Below are positions 1 through 11,037 of a stretch of DNA of 64,000 nt, piece by piece. Source of the DNA: Costus lasius (lineage: Eukaryota; Streptophyta; Magnoliopsida; Zingiberales; Costaceae); NCBI GenBank assembly GCA_027563935.2, contig CM050449.1, forward strand, positions 55,321,949 through 55,385,948. The letters run 5' to 3'. The position numbers and the translations under genes are program-made. The notes beneath the pieces are model-generated. The model did not search any database. It was not told where the DNA came from and saw only the letters and a program-made list of their open reading frames with translations. The stretch's first letter is position 1, and every line of letters starts with the position of its first letter.

Positions 1-13
1 GAAAGAGGTAGAT

Positions 14-98
14 GATAATGGATTTATTGTTTTTGTCTTTGGTTCAGTGTATTCATGATAATGGATATATTGTTTTTGTTTTTGGTTTAGTGTATTCA
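14..98. repeat. 43-bp imperfect tandem duplication, arm 1 only
   Basis: A unit starting GATAATGGATTTATTG at 14 is repeated at 57 as GATAATGGATATATTG, and both units end in GTGTATTCA. Most of it lies in the ~204-bp segment missing from arm 2, so it either arose after the arms separated or was lost with that segment. Confidence 0.7.
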
Positions 99-429
99 GT
101 ATTTTGTTTTGAACTTTGTCTTTTTTTTCAATGATCTCATTGTGGATTTTTGGCTTTATACTAGTTTTTGCAATATGTTATTGAAATGATCCAGATGTGA
201 ACTTGGATAACTATTATGATTTCTCATGCCTTAGTGACAAATAATATCTAGTGGATTTGATTAATTAGATTTTGATTTTTTTTGTCTTATTTTGAGATGC
301 TGATGTGTACTCATTTTTTTATTGTTATTTCTGTTGTGATGCTATTGTAATTAATGATGGTTAGTTATATCTATTTTAAGACTAATATTTTTATTTACCA
401 TCGAAATTTGTTTTTGTGTGATACTACTG

Positions 430-1190
430 TGTATACCGAAAAGGAAAGAAACTGGCTGGAAAAGAAAACTTGAGAAGAAAGGAAAATGGGTAGAAAGGAA
501 AGGTGAGTCACGTGAAAATCATGTGTGAACAGAGGAAAAAAAACCATTGAGCAGACGTGGCTGTGGTTCGTTGTCGTCGGCATGGTTCTGGTCATCGTTG
601 TCGGCGGCGGCAGTAGCGGCAGCGCGTACGAGTGTAGAGCAGGCAGAGGACTCGAGGGAGAGACGGGTGATGGCAGGCGAATGGCCGAGGCAGACGGCAG
701 GCGGACATCGAGGCGGACGGGCGAGACAGATGTGGAGGCGAACGGGCGAGGCAGACGAAGGTCGATGGCAGGCGAGGCTATAGGCGTCGGAGGCGGCAGG
801 CGAGGCAGGGGCGAATGGGGCGAATGGCGAGGGTCGATGGCAGGCGAGGTGACGGGCGTCAGAGGCAGCATGTGAGGCGAGGGGCGAACGCGGTGAACGG
901 CGGAGGAGGTGGCAAGCGAGGTAGGGGGCGAACGGCGACAGTCGATGGCAGGCGTGGCGACGGGCGTCAGAGGCAGCAGGTGAGGCGACGGGCGAACGGC
1001 GAGGGTCGCTGTGTTGTTTTTTTTTTCTTTGATTCGTTGTCCGCCTGATTCGGAGGGACAATGAAACAACTGAAAGGAGGTAAATTTTCCTTTTCTTTTC
1101 CGTTCCTATTTTTCGGTCTGTTCCGATAAACAAAGGAAAAGTAACTTTTCTATCCTTTCTTTCCATTTTCTCCCCTAGTAAACACTACGT
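430..1190. repeat. GC-rich block in RPB6 intron 1 (possible non-autonomous DNA element), arm 1
   Basis: About 540-1010 is very GC-rich in an otherwise AT-rich intron. It consists of degenerate repeats of GGCGAGG, GGGCGAACGGCGA and GGGCGTCAGAGGCAGCA motifs. Purine-rich flanks of the GGAAAGAAA type on one side and their complement on the other give it a weak terminal-inverted-repeat look. Open frames through it in several phases are Ala/Arg/Pro-rich composition artefacts with no domain. The same block is in arm 2, so it predates the inverted duplication. The transposon identity is a guess. Confidence 0.5.
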
Positions 1191-1464
1191 AAGGTAATTC
1201 TTTGAAGTTTGAACCAATATTTTGTTAGAATGTTATACTTTAATTTTCAATAGATAATGTAGAATTAACGTTTAATGTAATTGGAGTAGCCTGGTTAGTT
1301 TGTAGTATATTTAAAGCTAGGCCGTATCCTAGGTCATGCTATATTGTTTTATTAAATGTGTTAATTGTTTTCAATTGTATCCTTGCTGAAGAGGTATTAA
1401 CATGCATTGCTAAATTTTCTTTATTGTTTATTAACACTATCTAAATCTTACATTATTCTTACAG

Positions 1465-2448
1465 TTATGATGATGAGCCTCCGGAGCCTGAAATTGAGGT
1501 AGAAACTGGCTTTTTTTTTCCGTATCAACTTAGATATCCAATATTGTTTTTATGAGTGGTAATGTATGATAATATGTACACGTGAAGGAAGGAGCAGAGG
1601 AGGACCAAGAAAACAACAACAAAGATGCTCCAGATGATGTTCTAGGGGAGGGTGATGAAAAAGAACAAGAAGTTGTTGCACGGCCTAGAAAAACTTCAAA
1701 ATACATGACAAAATATGAGCGGGCAAGAATTCTTGGTACACGAGCTCTACAAATCAGGTATGACACAAGTCAACTGTGATTCCATTTTGCTTTAGCCCTT
1801 TAATTGGTGTCTGACATGATTGAACAGCATGAATGCTCCCGTGATGGTGGAGTTAGAGGGTGAGACTGATCCCCTGGAGGTATGGTTTTGACATGATGTA
1901 TTCAGACCAGCCTGCAGAAATAATTATTAATTTAAGTTGTGCTTTATATTGAGATTCAACATGTTGAAAGCCACAATTTTTTGTTTATGCTGTACATCTC
2001 TCCGCTTGATCTTTCTAATCTGGTACAAGTAGAAAGCAGAAATTAAGAAGGAAAATAGATCCACTTTTCATGGCAATTGGTAGACGATATGATGCTGTTT
2101 CTTTCCAATGATTTGTGATTTGCTACATTTAGATTTTCCCTAGCACATCATTCCAAATGCTGCTATCCAGTTTTGAGCTAGATTGTCTTATAATCCTGCT
2201 TCTTTTGCAATTTAGATTGCAATGAAAGAACTTCGTGAGCGCAAGATACCATTTACCATTCGACGATATTTGCCGGATGGAAGGTACATTCAATTAATAT
2301 GTTTCATGTTTCAATTTTGAACTACGGATGAATTTGGCATTATCAACTGACATTGTGATTCTTTTGCATATTGCACAGTTATGAAGACTGGGGAGTGGAT
2401 GAATTAATTGTGGAGGATTCGTGGAAGAGACAAGTAGGTGGCGACTGA
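1465..2448 (+). CDS. RPB6: RNA polymerase I/II/III common subunit RPABC2 (RPB6), copy 1; exons 2-6 only
   Basis: RPB6 is the small subunit shared by the nuclear RNA polymerases; it sits at the clamp base and helps assemble the enzyme. The exons I read are 1465-1498, 1588-1757, 1828-1879, 2216-2283 and 2379-2448, all with GT-AG borders and consistent phases. The protein carries the hallmark core [16 protein letters not shown], then [14 protein letters not shown] and the C-terminus WKRQVGGD, preceded by an acidic tail rich in Glu and Asp. Exon 1 would lie left of the window, as it does in the complete arm 2 copy, where it is 4.4 kb upstream of exon 2. The encoded protein is the same as that of copy 2. 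Whether this copy still has its promoter and first exon cannot be seen. Confidence 0.93.
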
Positions 2449-2962
2449 GATAAAGGCTGTCGACTTTGACCTGTGGAACGCTACAATGATCAGAATTCTT
2501 TTTGTTGTGCACGATGCTTGTGTATTGGTTTCGTTAGGAAGAGGAACATCCAGATGGATCCACTGTACACTGTTAAATGACTGAACGTATCTGGTATATG
2601 ATATTCTTGCTATGTTAATATATAGTGGAAAAGGATATCTGGATGACTTTCTATTCGCTGTGCACTTGAAGCTGGAGTAGTTGTTTTGTTAGCAAAAGTA
2701 ACATCAAAATGGTTCCAGGGTCCACTGGTAAAATACTGAACGTATGGTATGTGTTAATCTGGCTAGGTTAATATATAGTGGAAAAAGATATCTGAATGGT
2801 TTTCGGGGTTCTGCTACATAATTGATATATAAGTTTATTCTCAGTTTTAATATTATATATAAACTTTGGAGTTCTGTTTGGGTATGCAAATTATATAGAT
2901 AGACATTCCTATGTGTTGTTTGTTACACTATTAGCAGTTCTTTTGTTACACTATTAGCAGTT
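2449..2962 (+). other. RPB6 copy 1 3' flank with internal duplications
   Basis: This is the probable 3' UTR and terminator region. A segment with TTAATATATAGTGGAAAA occurs at about 2614 and again at 2768 in similar surroundings (CTGAACGTAT...GATATCTG), an old local duplication. A 22-bp unit ending ACACTATTAGCAGTT is tandemly repeated at about 2919-2962. No coding sequence is seen. Confidence 0.6.
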
Positions 2963-5900
2963 GGAAAAGAAGAAGCAAGGATCGTCGGAAAACTTTTTGG
3001 CTTCGGCAATTTGACTGTCAGATAATCGGATCTTCTCGTTTATCGGTGCGCACACTCGAGAAGAAGGCATGGATAGAGTTTTGATTTGATCAGATAGGCG
3101 AATGTTGAATTCGGTGAAGAAAACTCTGAGATATTTGTGGTCGGACAGATGGCCAGATTCTTTTACTCGTCAGTTCATAGGATCGAGAAGAAGATGTGTC
3201 CATAATTTCACATCTTTGTGGTCGGATGTCGGAAGCAACCCGATGGAATTTTGAAGTTCTTTCCTCTTATTTTACATCAGCGTCGGACAGACGAGAACTC
3301 TTTGTGCGCTGTTTTATCCTGGAGCGAGGCTGGAAATTCAGCAGATGGTTTTGATGAGGTTCGGTTGACGAGGTCTCCCTCGGATTTGTGGAGGTTCGGC
3401 AGGAGAAGTCTCGCTATTTATTTTTTATTTTATTATCAATTTTTTTGAAGGAGCGAGTGAGTTTGTAGTATGATTACAATCGGTCTCAGGCAAATTTTCT
3501 CAGCCACGCAAATTTCCTCTGCTCAAATTTTATCTCTGAATTCAAATTTAAAGTTCCCCAACTAAAATGCTGTGTTGTACAAATAACAACTAATTTAGAG
3601 CTGAGAGCCGTGACGAGGGGAGGTAGTAATAAGATTGCTTGCCATTTCAATTTATCAAAATTATCTTTTTATTTCAAAGTTATTTTATTATCAAGACAGA
3701 TATTTATTTTAAAGTTATTTTTTCATCAAATTATTATTTATTTTATAATTATCTCTCAATTAAGATAAATATTTATTTCAGAATCACCTCTACATCAAAG
3801 TATAAAGACTTATACCTATGTAGCAAAGTCTTTCTCGTAGCGAAAGTATTTGAACATTGTGATGTCATGTTCCCATGTTTTGTTGCCTTGTCTGCATGTT
3901 TCTTTGTCTTGCGAGTGACTTGCCCTCTATTTATTTTTATTTTCTTTATGATGCGACATGGCTTCATGGTCAAAATTTAAAATTTTGATCCAAATTTTCG
4001 ATTGCCACATGCTTTCATGATTTTTAATATTTTATTATTTTTTTTATTGCGTTGCCACGATTTCAAATCATTGTTTGCTGCAAAAATTTGTAATTTTTAC
4101 CCAACTCCCGATTTGATTGGTCAAAATTGATTGATCAAAATAAAGCCACATCTTCTTCACCCAAGTTCTACTTTGATTTTGACTTTTCTCCTCTTTAGTT
4201 CAATTAAATAGGTAGATCAATTTATTTTACCGTCCATTTTCCACAAAAATCTAATTTTCTTATCAGAATTAGATTGCTACATATTTTCTAATCCCTCGTA
4301 GTAATTTTCAATAGCTCTTGTAATAATGTCAAATTCGAACCCATGGTCAAAATCAAATCCAATTCTAGCTCCTAACTAATTTTTTGCTTAGTCAAAATTA
4401 CACATCAAATTTTTTATCCAAAAAAATTCGTCCGCTAATTGATTACTATTTCTTAAAGACAAAAACACCCTCAACAAATTTCATAGAATCAAATAGTAGG
4501 TTGTAACTTAGAGTAGGGTGCTTTGCATGTGTAACCATACAAACATTCTCATCCACCTAGGATATCATAACACCTCAATTGCCACATCATCAAATGCCAC
4601 ATCAACAATTTAGGCCAATGTTAGCAATTCCAAGTCACCACCTACAACAATCAAAGGAAGACAACCATATTTGGGTGCCATCTCATCCAGAAAATCAAGA
4701 CAACACTTTTAAAGCCAACTATCATTGAAGGGCCTTAAGTGACAACCATTCTACTCTTCTCTTTACTTTCATGTCCTTAGTTTTAGTTGTCATTTTCTTA
4801 TCTCTTGAATGTTTATTACTATATTTGTGAGCCACATGCCCTAGGAATCAGTCCTTAGACAAACCCTTAAAACTCGGCCTCCATCAATGGTATACGTGCA
4901 ACCCTAGGCTGCTCATAGTGTTATTTGAGCCTTAGTTTATACACAAATAAGTTAGCTGCTTTTGGCACAACAAGTTTGCTGTTGTCATGCTATTAGCTGC
5001 ACTTCAACATAGAAGAGTTTTTCCAATGAAAAAGTTTCCTAGGCAAGGGCCTTATCAAGGTATCTTCGGCAGGGCCTCCTTGGATTCAAGAACACAATCC
5101 TAATGTAGATCAAATTTTATTAATTTTAAAGAACATTCAGCCCGTTAATGCCTCGTTACTCACACTACAGCCAACCCTAGCTAGTTTTCAGAATTTCATT
5201 AACCCACTCTCACTCTTCCTCTCTATGATGTAGGCACATCTTTGGGGACTTAATCTTGTGTTTTCTTTCCCCTTGTTTTGTTGTAATTAGCCTAGGTTTT
5301 ATTTTCTAAGCATTTTAAATTTTTAGTTAATGTATTAAGCTGCAATTAGTTTAAGTTTGCATTCTCCTTATTTTAGTATGATTAGCTAAGTCCAAAGTCA
5401 AATAGTCAACATATCAAAGAAGGTCAAAGCTCAAATTGGATATCACATCAAGCTCAATCTTCAGCCAAGCTCATCAAAGGAAATCAAGGCATCCCAATGA
5501 CAAGTCAACAATTGGAAGACAAAGTCAACTTCAATCAAGTAGCAACGTTACATGCATGCAAGTTCTTCACGCCAATCTTCAACTCTAGTCAACATGCCGC
5601 TTCAGCCAAGCACCATCCAATTAACACCATACAAACGTCAACAGCCAATCAGACTTCACCATCTCTTGCATGCGCCAAAGAACTCAAGCAGCCATCTTCA
5701 GCCGAGAACTCCAAGTAAAGCAGCCTACCAAATCTTAGCTGCTAAGCAAACATTTACTTAGCATGCAACCGCCCCTAGCTACCAATCAAGTTGCTTGAAG
5801 AATGGCATCATCACTACCGTTCAAATTCAAACCAAGAGAAAGCAGCCACTAGATTAAACTGAGGGAAATATTGTCGTTGAGGGTGAAAAGGCTATAAGAA

Positions 5901-6445
5901 CGGATGTAATTCTCATTTTGGAGAAGTGAAGTTAGAATACTATTTTTGGAACCTTCGTGGTGTTGTCTTCCTCCTTGTGAGGTTAGGTTTAGGATTATGT
6001 AGTTCTTCTCTTCCCCCTTAGCTTGCTAAGCTAAGGGTTTCTCTTCTTCTCTTCTTTTTCCTCTTCTCTTCTCTTCTCCAACTCTTCTCAAACTTCCGCC
6101 CTGCATCACTCTCCCATGCGACTCTCGAGCTCTCTCACTCTCTTGCCTCTCACTGAACCAGTGAAAAAAATTTTTGCTGACGTTGACCTCTCGTTGGCTA
6201 GGAAAGCTTGGTGTTTTTTCCTTCCACAGGGTCACATTCTTCTCCATGGCGTCATACCAGGTAACAGGTTGAATCAACAAATATACAATTTTTCATTAAT
6301 TGCTTACATAAAGTTAATCATACCTCCATCCAGCTTTGCAGTTAAAGCCAAAAGAAGGGGTCTAACTAAGAAGGTCTTCTAGAAAATTATTGAAGAAATC
6401 ATATAGTAATATGCCTAAACTCATATAATGTTATAATATTTTTAT
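2963..6445. other. No gene recognised; AT-rich repeat-like DNA of arm 1
   Basis: Short open frames here (for example 3218-3448, 5497-5718 and 6116-6382) have no domain, and I do not believe them. The stretch holds a perfect 7-bp-arm palindrome, CCTTAGCTTGCTAAGCTAAGG, near 6015-6036, followed by a long pyrimidine tract. CTATAAGAACGG near 5891 looks like an LTR promoter, but I found no paired LTR ends. The whole stretch is repeated in arm 2. Confidence 0.5.
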
Positions 6446-7125
6446 CATGGATAGAGCTTAAGATATCGTGGATAGGCTCTATTTTACAAAAGATAAGGTC
6501 TATCCTACCATGGATGAGCTCTATTTTATCATGGATAGAGCCTCTGCTATGGTGGATAGATGTCATTTCATAGTGAATAAACTCTATTTTATAGTAGATA
6601 AAGTCTATCTTACTATGGATGGACTCTACTTTATCGTGGATAGCGCTAATGCTATAGTGGATAGAGTTTATTTCATAGTGGATAGAGCTTACGCTATGGT
6701 AGATAGAGTTTATTTCATAGTGGATAAAGTCATCCTATCGTGAATAGAGCTTAAGTTATCATAGATAGACTCTATTTTATAGAATATAGAGTCTATCCTA
6801 ATGTGGATGGAGACTCTATTATAGTGGATAGAGTCTATTTCACAGTAGATAGACTCTATTTTATAGTAGATAGATTCTATCCTACAATAGATGAGCTCTA
6901 CTTTATTGTGGATACATCTTATGCTATGGTGGATAGATTTTATTTTATAGTGGATAGAATCATCCTATCATGGATAGACTTTATTTTACAAAGATAGAGT
7001 CTATCCTAATGTGGATGAGCTCTACCTTATTGTGGATAGAGCCTCTGCTATGATGAATAGAGTTTATTTCATAGCGGATATACTCTTTTTTATAGTAGAT
7101 AGAGTCCATCCTACCGTAGAAGACT
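6446..7125. repeat. 21-bp minisatellite, arm 1
   Basis: About 30 units of a 21-bp repeat with consensus near GATAGAGTCTATTTTATAGTG run through the stretch, with a few 20-bp units. Because 21 is a multiple of 3, it reads as open heptads of the DRVYFIV type, but nothing suggests translation. Variant units recur in order (ELYFI, RASAM, RxYFI, LYFIV, VYPTM), giving a higher-order period of about five units, or 105 bp. The same array is in arm 2 at 48856-49535. Confidence 0.9.
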
Positions 7126-7719
7126 ATAAACAGGAACTATTAACTGGAATCTAGAAGCTGTAAACTGAGAATTGTAATGCAACTGGATAAACTGATTCAA
7201 CTAGGTTATCATGGATCAAAAGCAGAAACTAATACCAAGCATAAATCAACTGTGAGCAATACCTACTGGTTTGTGGGGTTGTCACCCCGAATACGCATGA
7301 TAAGGTGAATCACACACCTTACATGGTGAACACACACGCTACCATGCGTCACAAATCCCGATGCATGCTAACTTGGGACCCCAATTTGTCCACATAGTGG
7401 ATACTAACCCCAAATGGAACTGGGCATGTGCTCAATACAACTGTCCACACACATGGATACTAGAAAACTGGTTATGCAAATTTGATGTCCACAATGTGGA
7501 TACTGATAACAACAACATGCTAGAAACATACTTAACTGGTATACAAAAACTGAGAACTGATATAACAACAATAACACTAGCAAATCTTTGATTGCACAGG
7601 ATACTATACTATCTGAGTCAACGGAAACAAGGATAACAAACTTTTATATACAGAAATCTGGTTTGAGGTCTTACCTTTGAAAAGCCAAGAAAACTGGATA
7701 TCAAGCGATGCAAGCCAAA
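7126..7719. other. No gene recognised; end of arm 1
   Basis: Non-coding sequence with short words such as GTGGATAC and CACACA repeated. An open frame at 7361-7591 has no recognisable domain. The arm homology ends at 7719. Confidence 0.5.
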
Positions 7720-7737
7720 TGTCCAATTAACTCTTGA

Positions 7738-7882
7738 GTGACGTGTGTCACGTGTTGACTATTTGGAGACTTCAGTGACATTTGTCACGTGCTAACTTCG
7801 GAAAACTTTTTGGATAATTAACTCTTTACTCTATAATAGATTAATAATCAATTTTGGAGACTTGAGTGACGTGTGTCACGTG
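7738..7882. promoter_or_regulatory. Three copies of a G-box palindrome (GTGAC-N4-GTCACGTG)
   Basis: GTGACGTGTGTCACGTG occurs at 7738-7754 and 7866-7882, and the variant GTGACATTTGTCACGTG at 7775-7791. Each contains CACGTG (the bZIP/bHLH G-box), two copies also contain TGACGTG, and the outer copies run into TTGAC (a W-box core). The copies sit in repeated surroundings (TTGGAGACTT), so the cluster grew by local duplication. It ends about 85 bases before the transit-peptide-like frame at 7968, a promoter-like position. Regulation is inferred from motifs only. Confidence 0.55.
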
Positions 7883-7967
7883 TTGACTATTTAGTCCAAA
7901 TGTCCAATTCCAAAATCTCTTTACTCTTCTTCTGTTCCTCAAAAGTGATTTCCTCCCAAGTCCCGAC

Positions 7968-8261
7968 TTGGCAACTCACTTCTCTATAGTCTCATCGACC
8001 TCTCTCTCTCTCTCAGGCCTCACTCCAAACCCTAAATCTTCATTCGGTCAGTCCTCTTACTCCCTTCACTGCCCCGGCGCCTTGTCCGCCAACCGTTCTT
8101 CATTCTTCGAAGCTCGACCTCTCATCTCCAAACTACAAACCCTAAATCGGGCTTTTAGGGTCGCTTCTGCCATTCACCTTCGCTCCAACTTGGAAACTCG
8201 TTGGCGGTCGGTGAAGCCTCAAGACCCCTCGATTTCTATCTCTCTAATCTACACAGCATAG
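7968..8261 (+). pseudogene. Transit-peptide-like open frame, probably a gene fragment without a start codon
   Basis: The frame reads ATHFSIVSSTSLSLSGL and continues Ser-, Leu- and Arg-rich with few acidic residues, the composition of a chloroplast transit peptide. There is no ATG: the codon before ATHF is TTG, which could be a mutated ATG. The frame stops at 8261 after about 97 codons, with no recognisable mature domain. Just downstream, CTCACCYGACCTGC is repeated at about 8310 and 8355. It may be a captured or truncated first exon. I do not recognise the parent gene. Confidence 0.35.
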
Positions 8262-8483
8262 TCTCCACTCTCCAAACTCGATAATTGCATCATCGACGCC
8301 TATCGCTCTCACCCGACCTGCAAATCGACGCTCGTCGTTCTCACGGTGACATAGTTCTCACCTGACCTGCTAATCGACACCCAACTACATCATCAACACT
8401 TGTGAGTTGTGAGGCTTTCTCTATCTCTTTGTACATTATTAGCTTACTATGTGTAACATAAAAAATTTTGTTATTAACTTATT

Positions 8484-10241
8484 TGTCACGCCCTGAATTA
8501 CTGTAATATTTTTTATGAATTTCCACGTGAGTTAACGCTTGACTCGAGTCCAAATAAGCCCACGCAGGGCCCTCACGGTCACAACCGCGAGGTTGGGCAC
8601 GACTGGAGGGGAAGGTTCCTCGAATCGACCCCCAGCCCGACTATGGACTAAGTAGAAGATCGCTACCGTTCCAACACGACTTGGATCGACGCTCGCGATT
8701 CACCGGGGACCGGTGTCGCTGAGTCGAACCAGGTTCACCCAAACCCAAATAAGGACTCACCCGTAACTGATTGCATCGGACGGGGTCCACAATAGTTTCT
8801 GGGCACGCTCACGTGCCGGAGAGAGAACCGAGAGAGTAACCGGATGTTCCCCGCCGGGGAGTTTGACTCATCCCCACGTCCGCGGATCAAGCCGGCACCC
8901 GGCGACTGCAGATGGTCGTCAATACAGTGTTGCACGCTGGTGACAGAGGAAGATCTGGTCAGCACCTCACTCACACGCCAGCGAGGAGGGAAAACCGACC
9001 GGGGAACCACCACATGGAGTCACACGCGCGAACGCATCAACGATGGATAGAACCGTCCGAGCACGCCCCGTTTGCATTCACCTGCCGGCCAAAGAGGCTG
9101 GTTGTCCACCCTCGCTCGGAGGCGAGTTGGGGAAGAAGCAGGTGCCGCCCTGCTCACACATCGGCGAGCACAGGGGGACAGCGGATCAACTGGCAGATAG
9201 CGGCTAGTGAGGAAGCCGGACGCGCTGTTCTCGGGCATTGGAGAGTTTGGGAGGCAGGAGGAGAGGTCGCCCACCGACGACTGGAAGAGACCACTGGAGG
9301 CAGACGGACGGACAGAGGAAAGAGTTCTGGCGTCGACGACGACGTGAACAACGTCCTTCTGCGTCAAGAGCTGCTTACCCGGATGGGGCAGAACCGAAGA
9401 CAGGCGTCGACGCCTCCTTCACACGCAGGCGAAACCAGGGAGGAAGAAGGAGAGGGCCGCACGCAGGGGGCGAGGGGAAGAAGGAAGAACCGCTCGCAGG
9501 CGGCGAGCTTGTCCGGCGAGCACGTTCGTGGGCCGCACGCAGGCGGGTCCGGGCCGGTAGGTCACGCACGCAGGCAGCCGGCACCGGACGAGGAGAAACC
9601 AACGCGGTGGATAAGAAAGCCGCCGGGAGCCGCGTGCTTGCCGAGGAAGAAAGCGGTAACCAAGCAGGAGAGGGAGTACCTCGGCGCTAGGCACAGGCTA
9701 CTTCTTTCCGATGAAATGGTTGCCAGTTGCGCCTTCCAAGGCGATCTGGAAGTGAGGTTCGGTGGCTACAGCGGCGGCGGTGACGGCGTGAGGAGGAAGG
9801 AGAAGACGGGGAGCTCCGCGTGATCCGATCCACCCGCCCACACCACCGGATGCACTGGAAGCTCGGGGAAGGACGTTCGACGATGTTGGGCTAGCCGAAG
9901 TTAGCCGGAGATGAAGGAGGGAGGTGAACGACGTCGCCGGGGAGCATCCAACGAAGCTTTTTTTTTTTGAGTTCGTGCATGAGGGATGACTCGTCGTCTC
10001 CTCTCTTTCTTTTTTTCGTTTCCGCCCACTCCGCAACCCACGACCCTCACGGAGTCCGAAGCCAGCACCCGTCCCATTGCCCACGCGCACACGTCACGCG
10101 ATAAATTCGCGTGGGAATTGCTCGTTGGGCCCTTTTCTACATCCGGATCCGGGTTGCCACCCGATCCGACCTACCAACCCGTTACATGGAATTCGGGCCA
10201 CATGTATGGGCGTGCCCAAATCTAGGCCCGAAGGCCTAACA
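8484..10241 (-). mobile_element. GC-rich LTR-like block, possible solo LTR
   Basis: The block is sharply GC-rich against its flanks. Read on the minus strand it begins TGTTAGGCCTTCGGG and ends CAGGGCGTGACA; the GGGCGTGACA ending is common in plant gypsy-type LTRs. I could not find a matching target-site duplication (TTATT on one side, TCCTC on the other), so the borders are uncertain. A 303-codon plus-strand frame at 8912-9823 and several overlapping minus-strand frames are low-complexity Arg/Gly/Pro-rich products of base composition, not genes. Confidence 0.45.
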
Positions 10242-10917
10242 TCCTCATGCTAGAGAAAATTTCATCTCGTGAGTTTGTGAGCATCTACTTAAAAGAGGGA
10301 AGATTGTGAATATGATGATCTACATATCTAAAAATATATTTTAATTAATTAATTAAATTCAAAAAATTAGTCTAGTATTGATGCGCAAAGTATGAATCTA
10401 CGTATATGTGCATTTATCTCTCTGAATTTTGAATATATAATATTTTAAGTTCAAAATAATAGTATTGTGTGTTTATAGTATATAGTTTTTTTTTTCAGAG
10501 TAAAATGTGATCGAATCACGCTAATGTTTTCTCTTTTTTTTTTAATCTTTATATTTTACCAAATAATTTAGATTTTAAGGATAAATGTTTAGTTATTGAA
10601 AGCTTAGGTTATGTATAATATTGAGATGACAATTGGAAATTGTGCATAATGTTTCTAAAATGAGATGGATAAGTCAACTGATGAGTCAATCAATTCTATG
10701 GCATAGAGACAATTACATATATAATTGGTAATTGTTTTAATTATTTTTTTTTTGTTTTTGATTTAATGAGTTGAACCGATCAATTATGTTCAATTGTGCA
10801 AACACAAGTTTTTGTTGCTCGATGATATGAGCTATTATTCATCATAATTGAATATGAGCTAGTTGAGATGTTATAGAAATTTAGTTGATGCGTTCATTAT
10901 TGGACCATCTTCCATTC

Positions 10918-11037
10918 ATGGCAGCCATCAAAACCTGCAACGCTAATCCCAAGCCAACCCAATTCTCTGTTCCCAACGGCATTGGCATGTTCCATCTGGA
11001 CGTCCATCCCCTCCGCTATTGCTGTAATCCATATTAA
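10918..11037 (+). CDS. Small open frame, 39 codons, unknown
   Basis: An ATG-started frame beginning MAAIKTCNANPKPTQF and ending RYCCNPY sits in a short island of coding-like composition inside AT-rich DNA. I do not recognise it. No splice partner or promoter is clear. It may be a captured gene fragment or chance. Confidence 0.2.
   Translation: MAAIKTCNANPKPTQFSVPNGIGMFHLDVHPLRYCCNPY

Larger units (their letters stand above)
1..7719. repeat. Large inverted repeat, arm 1 (left)
   Basis: Read as reverse complement, this stretch matches 48262-55446 almost base for base. The match includes the RPB6 exons, the GC-rich intron block and the 21-bp minisatellite. It stops at 7719 (shared GCCAAA, then ATGTCC here against CAGTGG in the other arm). 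The left end is not visible because the match already holds at base 1. Arm 1 has about 204 bp (29-232) and 286 bp (3415-3700) that arm 2 lacks. It is either a real segmental inverted duplication or two haplotypes joined in opposite orientation by the assembler; sequence alone cannot decide. Confidence 0.93.

Noticed and set aside
395..1166. Pro/Ser/Ala-rich frames of about 215-224 codons on the minus strand in the RPB6 intron (also 54515-55256)
   Set aside because: They overlap in two frames and follow a GC-rich repeat. Their variation between arms tracks the DNA repeat units, not a protein, and they lie inside an intron on the strand opposite RPB6.
6468..6997. Heptad-repeat proteins (DRVYFIV type) as possible genes
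   Set aside because: The frame is a by-product of a 21-bp repeat unit. There is no promoter, conserved start or domain, and the array is interrupted by 20-bp units that shift the frame.
8912..9823. 303-codon plus-strand open frame
   Set aside because: It sits in a very GC-rich block with long open frames in several phases on both strands. The product is low-complexity Arg/Gly/Pro/Glu with no domain, typical of composition-driven frames.
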